From Temnopleurus reevesii (Eukaryota > Echinodermata > Echinoidea > Temnopleuroida > Temnopleuridae), in assembly GCA_036244855.1 (NCBI GenBank), contig BQKZ01000889.1, positions 54,375 through 118,374 of the forward strand: 64,000 bases of DNA, written 5' to 3'. Every line of letters starts with the position of its first letter. Position 1 is the first letter of the stretch. Under the pieces are notes generated by a model. It was not told where the DNA came from. It saw only the letters and a list, made by a program, of their open reading frames with translations, and did not search any database. Positions 55,928 through 64,000 of the stretch are shown here, piece after piece. A program made the position numbers and the translations under genes.

Positions 55928-57132
55928 ATTACCATAAAAAAATGAAAATAAATGGAAAAAAATGGTGGAAAAGTCTTGATCTTCTGATACTGATTCTGCC
56001 TCTGTACAACTTTTACATAATGACCAACTGCCCATTTGGGCAAGTGACTTTGAAATTGCTTGCTCTCATAGGATTTTACCATGGGCAAGCAGGCAAATGG
56101 GGGTATAGAGCCCTGTCTTGGTTGAAATGGTCAACAACTGTCCAGAAGAACAGTGTTTGAAATGGACAAATGCCTGGAAAATATGAGATTACACAAAGAG
56201 GAGTCATCTTATTCGTAGGACTCTAATAATAACTCTCTAACTATAAGGGAAGATACCCATGATTTCATGTGGATATTTTTATCTATATACTTCCTCCTAC
56301 AATGGTGTTACTCTCTGCCCTGTATTATTTCCTTCTGTTCTTAGTGTGTAGCATTTGGTATGAATTCTCATTGCCATCCAATATTTTATGAGTATTGGAA
56401 GAAACATTCAAACTGATAGGCATAAGAATAGTCTTTGTTATGTTTATATTTAATATCCGACACTCAGCCTTCCCTATTAGCATAAGGACTCCTGATCATA
56501 GTGCCTGAAAGTCTAGTCTGCATTGCCATGGTAACTAACTCTCAAGCCCTATATGAGAAAACCAACTAGTCACAAGGACCACTTTTGATAATTAGAGATT
56601 TATTGAATAGCATTTTGCTGCAATATAGAATTAGGTCATAGCTTTTAGTCTTTATTGCTAGGGAGTTGGCAACCTATAGCTATATTGTTTATACTGGGTT
56701 TAAATTTCCATAATGGTTATTTGACACAGATCAAATTAGCTGATGTTTTTTACACTTCAAAAATTACTTGCCCAAGTCATAGAGAATGTGAGGATATTAT
56801 CATTCTTTAGTTGTTGTTTTTGTTATTTTGCCCGTGGTATTGGCAAGCCTTATGAAAGCAGATGCAGATCTTGAGGCAATCGGTTGTGGGCCATTTTAAG
56901 GGCCATCAATGGCCTTCTATCATACAAAATATCAATCATGCACAGATGTAGGAAAGCCCAACCACCTGTGCCCCCTGCCCATTAGAGACGAGTAATCACA
57001 ATTCCCTTTATAGATACCATTCTGGGATCCTGTTCTCCCCCATATATGGGCAAAAGGTGGGTTGAGGGGAGGTGAAAATCTTTTCCTCTTCTTCTTTTGC
57101 TGGTAACTGAGCGGTGGAAAGGTTGAGCTGTG
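55928..57132. other. Stretch with an X-box-like motif, no gene
   Basis: ATTGCCATGGTAAC at 56522-56535 is an RFX X-box with one mismatch on the minus strand. The frame 55942-56160 is unrecognised. Otherwise plain sequence. Confidence 0.4.
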
Positions 57133-57172
57133 CCCCCCCCCCCCCCCATCAGCAAATCCTGGATCCGCCTCT
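57133..57172. mobile_element. Poly-C plus CAAATCCTGGATCCGCCTC arm
   Basis: Fifteen C are followed by ATCAGCAAATCCTGGATCCGCC, the right arm of the foldback family at 58244-58371. No matching left arm was found. The antisense frame (ADPGFADGGGGG) is repeat-derived. Confidence 0.45.
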
Positions 57173-57736
57173 ATCATAGGCTCCTGAATATATCTAGTCA
57201 ACACTCACTGAATCCCGCTGTGGAATCAGATGAACTGCTATGTTACCAAGATGCTATCATTCTAACCGTGGAGCTATCAAACCTAACTCCTTGTTTTAAC
57301 ATGAACATGTTCAAGTGTTTTCTTCCACACAAAGGATCTTAATTTGTCTGGAGGCTGAGGAGAGCTAGAGGACACTGAATTTATTGGGACCTAGGGAAAT
57401 CAGAAGAACTTGTAAACCGGCTCTATTACAAATTACCTTCAGGCTTAGACGATACAATGCATCCCAGCCTATCTGCTAATATCCTGTGGTTGTTTTATGC
57501 CCAAGTATAATCACTCATATCTTCATTCTTTGTTTCATTTAAGAAGATGTTTAGTGGTGAGGAAGATGAGATGAGGATGCGGTGAGGAGCTGCATCATCT
57601 TCTCGGTGATAATTCACACATGAAGATATTAAGTGCGGCTTTTGTAAGAGTAACAAGCATCTATCATCATAGTGAGAAGAACAGACAAAGAGATTGAACA
57701 ATGTAAAGAACTCACATTCAAGAATTCACTAAAGCT
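57173..57736. other. Stretch with a repeat fragment ahead of the A-rich tract
   Basis: AGACAAAGAGATTGAACAATGTAAAGAACTC (about 57683-57713) resembles 23816-23847 and leads into the A-rich tract, so it may be the 3' end of a retroelement. A weak tRNA-like string on the minus strand near 57200-57290 was considered and not called. Confidence 0.35.
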
Positions 57737-57768
57737 ATAAAATAAAAAAAAAAATAACATACCAAAAA

Positions 57769-57801
<33 letters not shown>

Positions 57802-58017
57802 AAAAAAAAAAATAAGCAGAAAAAAAAATTTAAATAATTGACTTTAAAAATAAAAAAGAAAAAAAAAGAAAAAATTAAATTAGAAAAATTCCTTTGTCAA
57901 TTAAAAAAAAAAAGAAATGAAAGGAAAAAAAAAAAAAAAAAAAAAAACAAAAAAAAAGAAAAAAAAAATTAAAAAAAAAAAAAAACTAAAAAAAAAAAAA
58001 AGAAATTTAAAAAATAA
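57737..58017. repeat. 280-bp A-rich tract
   Basis: Nearly all A with scattered T, G and C. It includes an interrupted run of about 30 A around 57771-57800 and others near 57929-57946 and 57971-57999. It follows a repeat-like sequence, so it could be an old, expanded poly(A) tail. Sequencing error is likely in such a tract. Confidence 0.85.
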
Positions 58018-58243
58018 ATTTCTCACTTTTGAGGCAGTCAGATATTTCAAACAAAGAAATTGATTTGAATAAAGTTTAAAGATATCTTCTGGGTATTCCC
58101 TGTCAATATATTAAATCTTGCAAAGGGTGAAGCAGTTGGTGGTAATTATTAGGGGTGTGCATTGTTTGCTCACATCCTCCAGCGCTTAAAACCCTTACCA
58201 CCAGGTCCTCTATAAGGATCTAAAAATGAAGACCATTTCATAT

Positions 58244-58371
58244 GTAGATCCAGGGGGTGAGCTGGACGTGAACTCCCTATTGCCGATGTGTTTACCATTG
58301 TTCCCTATGGATCGAGGCATCATTAGACGTCCCCTCTTCCACCCCCTCCATTGGCAAATCCTGGATCTACT
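58244..58371. mobile_element. Foldback element with GTAGATCCAGG ends (128 bp)
   Basis: It begins GTAGATCCAGGGGGTGAG and ends CCCTCCATTGGCAAATCCTGGATCTAC, an inverted repeat interrupted by CCATTGGCAAAT. Noncoding. Confidence 0.65.
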
Positions 58372-58451
58372 ACCAGTGTGTCTCCTCATACCATAATGAA
58401 TCAATAGAAGTATTATCTTAGATTTAAGGAAGCAAATTATCACAGATGGAA

Positions 58452-58697
58452 AACTGTCAAACCTGTCTTAGCGGCAACCTGTCTATAGCAGCCACCTGCC
58501 TATAGTGACAACTTTAATTTGTTCCCTCCAGAAGAAAATATGTGTAAAAGAACTGTCCAAGGAAACAGAAAAAGTGGCCACTGAAGACAAATGAAAACTA
58601 TAAACTAGTTCTACAAAGCACATTTTCATATGGAGGGAACCAATTCTTCAGTTGGCCACTATTGACAGGTGGCTGCTAAGATTGGTTTGACTGTATT
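58452..58697. mobile_element. MITE family D (246 bp), longest copy
   Basis: The left arm (ACTGTCAAACCTGTCTTAGC, CACCTGCCTATAGTGAC, TTGTTCCCTCCAGAAG) and the right arm, in reverse (TACAGTCAAACCAATCTTAGC, CACCTGTCAATAGTGGCC, TTGGTTCCCTCCATATG), pair over about 90 bp. The left arm has one extra ACCTGTCTATAGCAGCC unit, a small tandem gain. Noncoding. Confidence 0.8.
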
Positions 58698-58779
58698 TGA
58701 ATGAATGAATGCGAAAGGTTGAATGCTTGAAATAGAGGAGAGAGAATAACCCATTTATGAATGTCAGAAGACTGTAATG

Positions 58780-59001
58780 GGGCAGTCACATCTACTGGCT
58801 GATCGAATCCTGCTGCCAAACTGAATCATCTTATTATAACCTATAAATTATGGTTTGGTTTAATCAATGAATTTGTGCAATTGAGATTGAGAAAAATAAC
58901 CATCAAACATCAGATTTCAATCAGAACAAGACAGTAATGATTACAATTTTGTTGATGCAGTTTGCGAGCAGAGTGGGATCAGTCTGTTGGTGTGACTGCC
59001 C
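58780..59001. mobile_element. MITE family F (222 bp)
   Basis: The left arm GGGGCAGTCACATCTACTGG..CTGATCG..CTGC..CAAACTGAATC and, in reverse from the right, GGGCAGTCACACCAACAGACTGATCC..CTGCTCGCAAACTGCATC are inverted repeats of about 50 bp. The AT-rich middle shows further weak pairing. An acceptor-like TCTTTTCTTGTAG on the minus strand lies just outside the right terminus and is probably coincidental. Confidence 0.7.
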
Positions 59002-60898
59002 TACAAGAAAAGAGACCAAATCTGCTTCCACTGCATCCATCATTCTAGATTTGACAGAGTGTATTGGGACCATGATGTTCTGAGCTTCAACCTTCCCGGT
59101 TTTGCATATATGATGAGTGTTTTTGTTCTTTCATTACAAGTTTAAGTCTCCAAGGACCTGATATTATTTTCAGATTAAGATCATCCCCTAAGATAGAATT
59201 TCAAACTAATGTCCTTAAACGTCCTGGTTCACTGTCTTTTATTGTGATTTTTTGCTGGTTAGTTTGATAGCCACTGTATCTTACCAGCTGGTCTAAAGCT
59301 CCATCAAATTACCTGTTTCTCCAGTGTTTTGGGATGTTTTATGAAGTAGCAAACAAAAAATTGTGCATTGATGCAAAGAAACAACAATACAACATTGAAA
59401 TGTGTGCTATTTGTCGCCTGTTTCACAATTCTATTAATCCATGCATAATATTTTGTTTGCTGCTAAATAAAACACTCAAAATCCCCAGAAGAAACAGGTA
59501 ATTACCGTTACATTTTCAGTGAGAAATTCATCCACATTATGCTGCACTCCACCCAGATGTGATCAACCACAGAAAAGAGATTATGATCAATTAATTATAA
59601 ATCTTTAGTAAATGATTCCCCTTAGACCTACAATTGATATTAATCATATGATCGATTCAAAAGTTTTGTGCTATGGGGTGCGGGGAGGAAATCACCATAT
59701 TGGGGTAAATTTAGCCTTTAGTGCCTTTTGGCACCCTGTTGGAATGCTTCCAAAGGAGTGGAAAATGTGAATAAAATGCCTGAATCTTAATAGAGTGAAG
59801 ATCGAATCTACAATAAATCCAGATAAACTTATACCTCTACAATATACAGCTACAGTTTTATAAGCTTCTTGTAGTTCTTTCTACTCATATCCGTTTTGGA
59901 ATTATGTACTTCAATATTTTCTATAGATGTTCACAAAGGGTTGTGGAGAAAGAAAATTGTCAGCTAAGATTCAAATTAGAATAATTTTTTTATGTTATTC
60001 TTTTATGGATTTACCTCAGTGTTCCCTTGAATATCCACAAGTAACAACTGGCGCAACTAAAGAGGAAAAATGCAAAATAATTACAGAAAATTCTCTTAAA
60101 TTTAGATCTAAATTTGTATTTTTTCTGGTATTCAATTCTTCAAGATAAGAAAAGAGTTAAGGAAAGATACATGTGATACCATGTTTTAAATTTCTTCCAA
60201 TAACCATAGCAACAAATTAAATCATATAGTTTAAGTTAAAAACAATAATATATAGGTCTATATGTCAATTCCCAGCGTCATTGCATACAGCTGATATAGT
60301 ACCAGTAAGTTTATTGATTCCAGCTATAAATATCAGGTCATGTGTCTCAGGTTTCATGGATCATTAAAACAAAAACACCAGAAAAGATATTCAAGGAAAC
60401 ATGTCCATTCTGTTCAGAAGGAAGAATTGTTGGAATTATTATCAGTAGGCTTGAAAATTTACAAATATTAAAAAAAAAAGATATGTATATATATTAAACT
60501 TTGGATACTTCTGAATACCCCAACTATGATTGTATGTTTCAGTTTTGGAATAGATTAATATGCCTTGGAGTTGGACAAGGTTCAGGGTATTTTTCATTTG
60601 AAACAAACATAATTGATTCTACAATTCAATATTTAGTAATTTGAATTAAAAACTCATGCTGATTTAAAAGCTATATGCCTGTTGTTTAGAAGAACTCTTC
60701 AATGAAAATATAGTTCAAATAATCTATCTGATTTTTGTGAGTGTCATGTTATGAAAAAAAAAATCTAATTAAAGCAATTCTAGAAATATTTTCTTCAAAA
60801 TTTTAATCAAAATTTTCAAGACTTTTGGTCATTTTTTTTTCAATTATTTTGCCAAGAAAGCAATTTTTAAATGGCATTGTCCTTTATCTTGTTTGTAG
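59002..60898. other. AT-rich stretch with a SINE body fragment
   Basis: TTCAGTGAGAAATTCATCCACATTATGCTGCACTCCACCCAGATG at 59515-59562 matches the family A SINE body on the plus strand; head and tail are gone. The frame 59927-60148 is unrecognised. No other gene signal is seen before the exon candidate. Confidence 0.45.
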
Positions 60899-60970
60899 GT
60901 CTTTGCGAAGTAGAGATTTCCTGAAGCCTTGGAGGATTCTGGATCAACCTTATGGCCATCATACAAAAAG
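60899..60970 (+). CDS. Candidate 72-nt coding exon with both splice sites
   Basis: TTATCTTGTTTGTAG (AG at 60897-60898) precedes, and GTAGGA follows at 60971. Between them only one of three frames is open: one leading base, 23 codons, two trailing bases. The residues include SLRSRDFLKPWRILDQPYGH and end HTK. The interval is visibly richer in GC than the T-rich flanks, and 72 nt is a multiple of three, so it could be skipped without a frameshift. No family is recognised. It is one of the best single-exon candidates here, but short open intervals between splice-like sites also occur by chance. Confidence 0.4.
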
Positions 60971-61131
60971 GTAGGATTTTAGAAGAACATAATTTTGGAG
61001 TGACAGAGGTCACAATAAAATCCACTTGAATTTCAATGAAATAATTAAACCAAATAAGAATGAATGCATTTTCCAAAAAAAAATTGAATACACAGTGATA
61101 AAACTCCTCAGCAAAACCTTTTCTAAGCTGT

Positions 61132-61600
61132 ATGCTATTCAAATCTAAAAACAAGAATATTTCAGGTTGCTCGTATGATATTTATATTCAAAATAGTAAA
61201 ATTCCTTTTGTTCACTCCACACATTTTTTAGGTGTTATTATTGATGATGAATTTACCTGGAAAGATCACATAGGTGATGTATGTTGCAAAATATCAAGAT
61301 CGATTGGGGGAATCAATAGACTTTAAAAAATCAGTTCCATTTAATATACTGTTGACTTTATATCAGTCTTTGGTTTTACCATATATTAACTATTGTAATA
61401 TACTTTGGGGGAATTAAATGATTCATTTAAACCGTATTTATATTTTACAAAAACGTGCAATCAGGGTTATTACAAACTCCGCTCCTCGATCAAGTACCCA
61501 ACCTCTATTTAAAAAGTGTAATATACTTTCTGTGGAAAATTTGAACAAAATATCAAATTGCAATATTTATGTATTCATTTGATCATAATTTATTACCTCC
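61132..61600 (+). pseudogene. Broken LINE reverse-transcriptase fragment
   Basis: The open frame to 61326 contains FLGVIIDDEFTWKDHIGDVC and SRSIGGINRL, the well-known region after the reverse-transcriptase palm in non-LTR retrotransposons (FLGV.ID..L.W..HI). Past a frameshift at about 61324-61330 come TLYQSLVLPYINYCNILWG, a stop, then a frame with ILQKRAIRVITNSAPRSSTQ and LFKKCNILSVENLNK, the standard C-terminal order. The element is dead: at least one frameshift, stops, and no 5' part. It is most like the CR1/Jockey group. Confidence 0.85.
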
Positions 61601-61639
61601 AATTCATGATAATGTATTTGTAAAAAATGTAATTTTCCT

Positions 61640-62290
61640 ATGTCTATGTAATACAGTATGATCTTTTCACATTCAAAGTGTGAAGATATGACTATTGTTT
61701 TGGTTGTTTTTAACAACTTTGCTCATATATCCCTTTAACCAAACAAGAATGATAAGAAAATAGATTTATACATCCACTTTGATCATACCTTGGACATAAA
61801 GTCTGTGTTGGGATGTTTTATTTTTTCAACTTCATTGCTCATGTTTCCCTTTAACCAAACAAGAATGATAAGAGAATAGATTTAATAATGATAATAACAA
61901 GTCTGTATTTATATAGCGCTTAATAACATTTTCTCTAAGCGCTATACAAAGTTTTCTTAACACTATGATACCAATAGATTACAAATTGTATATATTATTC
62001 TTATTATTATTATAACTACTACTACTATTTGTACATCCATTTTGATCTTAAGATATACATAAAAATCTGTTTGAAGATGTTTTCTTATTTTCTACCATAT
62101 TGTTCATGTATCCCTTTAACAAAACAAGTATGATAAGAGAATAGATTTGGACATCCCCTTTAATATATGTTGGACATAAAATCTGTGTGAGAATGTTTAA
62201 TTATTTTCTACCATATTGTTCATGTATCCCTTTAACCCAACAAGAATGATAAGAGAATAGACTTGTACATCCGTTTTGATCTATAAGATC
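61640..62290. repeat. 116-bp tandem repeat, four units
   Basis: CCCTTTAAC occurs at 61731, 61847, 62112 and 62228, each time followed by a form of CAAACAAGAATGATAAGA. The spacing is 116 bp, except between units 2 and 3, where a SINE tail adds about 145-150 bp. The units also share ACATCC..TTTGATC, GGACATAAA.TCTGTGT and TGTTCATGT. It starts right after the LINE fragment and could derive from its 3' region. Confidence 0.8.
61884..62027 (-). mobile_element. SINE family A tail inserted in the 116-bp array
   Basis: AATAATGATAATAACAAG..TTTATATAGCGCTTAATAAC..CTCTAAGCGCTATACAAAG is the minus-strand tail. TTT flanks both sides (61881-61883, 62028-62030) and the array unit continues in phase after it, marking it as an insertion. 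The head is absent (5' truncated). Confidence 0.7.
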
Positions 62291-62540
62291 GTACCAACAG
62301 GAAGACAGAAGTACCAAAGGCCATCCATGAATTTGGTTTTAGCTCTCTTCTTCCTTTAAGAGAATTATATTTCACCTGTTGAAGGTGAAGCTCTCTAACA
62401 TCAAACATTTCAGTGAAGGCATCATGTACAAAGGAATTTTGAATAAAGATTTTTGTTTCAATATATAATAACATAATCATAAGCTTGTCAAAGCTGTAAT
62501 AGTATATTACGGTTCCAGTGACACAAGGATGTAAGTCCAT
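62291..62540 (-). other. Unrecognised minus-strand ORF
   Basis: A 102-codon minus frame (62232-62540) ends inside the tandem array. Its middle is complex (FVHDAFTEMFDVRELHLQQ), and CTTCAACAG with GTGAAA after it could be a donor. No acceptor is clear and no domain is recognised. Confidence 0.25.
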
Positions 62541-63899
62541 TTTGGTGAAAATTAGGTTTTATCTTAATTTGCTCATGAAAATGTAACCTTTGTAACAAAG
62601 ATAATGGTGTTAAATGTTGTTTATTTTCAACATGGAGACACCATTATTATGATTATTACATAAATATAGATAAAAACCTGTGCTTATATCAAATTTGCTA
62701 TGTATCACATACTTGATCAATGACAAATACCATCAATGGAATTCCTGAAAAAATTCAAGGATGAGTTTACTGTGAAATCTCTTGCTGAAATATGATTTAT
62801 GAGCGTTTTCAGAGCATGCCACTTCTTTTAATGCTATGCATTCGTGAATTTATGGATACATTTGTGAATATCACTGTGCTATTTATGATGCAAAAGCAAT
62901 ACATTACTACCATAATAAAAAAAAATTGCTAAAGAAAAAGTGCAAGCACCATCCTTGTTCTGCATCTTATTGTCAGCAAATATTACTATGATGCAAATGA
63001 CTGTGGTTTGCACTTAAGGTGATAATAGAAGATGTTAGCCTGTTGTATTCCGGTTGCTAGGGGTGAAAAGCCTTGGTTATGCTGTTGTCATGTAATTTAG
63101 CCAATATCGCATCACTTAGCACTTTGATAGTATATATTATGCCTTGTATTATTGATGAGAATGGCATGTATAATATCACTAAGAAGAAATCCATATTTAA
63201 TGGCACATGACTAATGCGTCAACAACAAAGGATTTTAGATTTATTTGGTACAAAAATAGATGTAATTTTCCATTTTAATCTATAATTTCAGTGAGTAGAA
63301 TTTAATTATATCCTGTGGCCTTTGTGTACTATAAGTTACAAGATTTGGTTGAAGAAAGATTCAAAATATTCTCTCAGACTTTCAATAGGTGACCTTTCCA
63401 CTGATTTGATTTGGATTACATGTTTTGTTCATCCAAAAGAAATCACATAAAATGAATGTCACATGATGATATGTTTGTTTGCTCACTATTGAAATTAAAA
63501 AGATAAATCACCACCATGTCACTTTCATATTACATAAAGATATGATCACTGTCTTGTAGAACAGGCAACATTACACATACATGTATGTCTATTGATGGAA
63601 TTCAATTTGCTTATAAACAGTTGCTGCATCAGACAACCCCCTTGCAAGCACATGCCTTTGCATATTAGTTTTTATGTCTATCAAACGCTTAATTAATGCA
63701 ATTTCTACTAAATAATTTATACAGTCATTATAATTATGAAGGAATATGCATAACATATGAATAAATTATTGAAAATGCCATTTGAATGCAGTTTTGTGTG
63801 TATTTTGTTCAGTAATGGATGCATGAATTTCTAATGAATGAACGTCCAGCAACTCTGCCATTTGTTTACTCTCAATGTTAGGTGAGCAGGTCATAACAG
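62541..63899. other. AT-rich stretch, nothing recognised
   Basis: No gene or repeat family is recognised. A loosely acceptor-like region starts near 63870. Confidence 0.5.
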
Positions 63900-64000
63900 T
63901 CCTATCTGGATGAAGCTCATCCTGTTATGATGTGTGCTGACATTGATGATGGAGCATTTAAGAAAGACATTGGACTGATTATGTGGTCAGGGATCCTGGT
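63900..64000 (+). CDS. Candidate coding exon running off the window, function unknown
   Basis: After CATAACAG (AG at 63898-63899) a frame is open for 33 codons to the window end. The residues include SYLDEAHPVMMCADIDDGAF then KKDIGLIMWSGIL. The composition is protein-like and not repetitive. The acceptor is weak in pyrimidines, and a stop lies just upstream in frame. No family is recognised; the sequence beyond 64000 is needed to judge it. Confidence 0.3.

Noticed and set aside
55374..55928. Repeat protein on either strand
   Set aside because: Frames follow the 139-bp minisatellite units and break with the unit indel.
57195..57290. Decayed tRNA-derived SINE on the minus strand
   Set aside because: The string TAGCTCCACGGTTAGAATG is tRNA-like, but the B box is not recognisable and no tail is present.
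58956..59150. Exon on either strand next to GTTGATGCAG or TCTTTTCTTGTAG
   Set aside because: The open stretches coincide with the right arm of MITE family F; splice-like strings are probably chance.
1..64000. CRISPR array, prokaryotic operon or phage-type system
   Set aside because: No regularly spaced identical repeats with unique spacers and no ribosome-binding-site/operon layout; SINEs, LINE remnants and splice-like signals point to an animal genome.

Overview
The window reads as an AT-rich, intron- or intergenic-type stretch of an animal nuclear genome. The best guess is a sea urchin or another echinoderm. This rests on a tRNA-derived SINE whose middle and tail (a TATATAGCGC motif, a CTCAAGGCGC-like motif and a terminal ATT repeat) I associate with echinoid genomes, and on abundant short inverted-repeat elements, poly-C tracts and long purine/pyrimidine tracts. 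The species call is memory-based and was not tested. The sequence is a draft: three N runs (1494-1588, 28754-29009, 42637-42834) and seven single n positions (20174, 21314, 32826, 37981, 39197, 40460, 42144).

No complete protein-coding gene is visible. Most short open frames lie in simple repeats or transposons. Four short intervals look like possible exons: 7112-7297 (minus, GTGAGT donor), 35073-35218 (plus), 60899-60970 (plus, 72 nt with both splice sites) and 63900-64000 (plus, runs off the window). A possible noncoding first exon ends at a GTAAGA donor at 5963. None could be assigned to a named gene, and nothing shows they belong to one transcript.

Layout. 1-7 kb: poly-C, a foldback repeat, a gap, one SINE and a 132-bp hairpin. 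7-18.3 kb: long pyrimidine and purine tracts alternating with AT-rich sequence, a 651-bp TTAA-flanked DNA transposon and a SINE. 19.4-21.6 kb: two near-identical segments placed in tandem across a single n; one carries a MITE and the other its empty site. 22-33 kb: a MITE family, SINEs, CpG-richer patches and a second n-linked duplication. 33-37 kb: purine-rich DNA around a candidate exon. 37.5-42.8 kb: SINEs, a 1.1-kb element with about 185-bp terminal inverted repeats, and two more n-linked duplications. 44-51 kb: MITEs, a Harbinger-like 131-bp element, a four-unit minisatellite, a cluster of TAATCC motifs and a SINE. 52-59 kb: a GAA tract, a second SINE family, a three-unit minisatellite rich in TGACCT half-sites, a 280-bp A-rich tract and foldback elements. 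59-64 kb: candidate exons, a broken LINE reverse-transcriptase fragment and a 116-bp tandem repeat interrupted by a SINE tail.

I found no new protein system. The most useful results are transposon families with insertion-level evidence, evidence that single n positions join overlapping or allelic contigs, several structured repeats, and a few exon and regulatory candidates.
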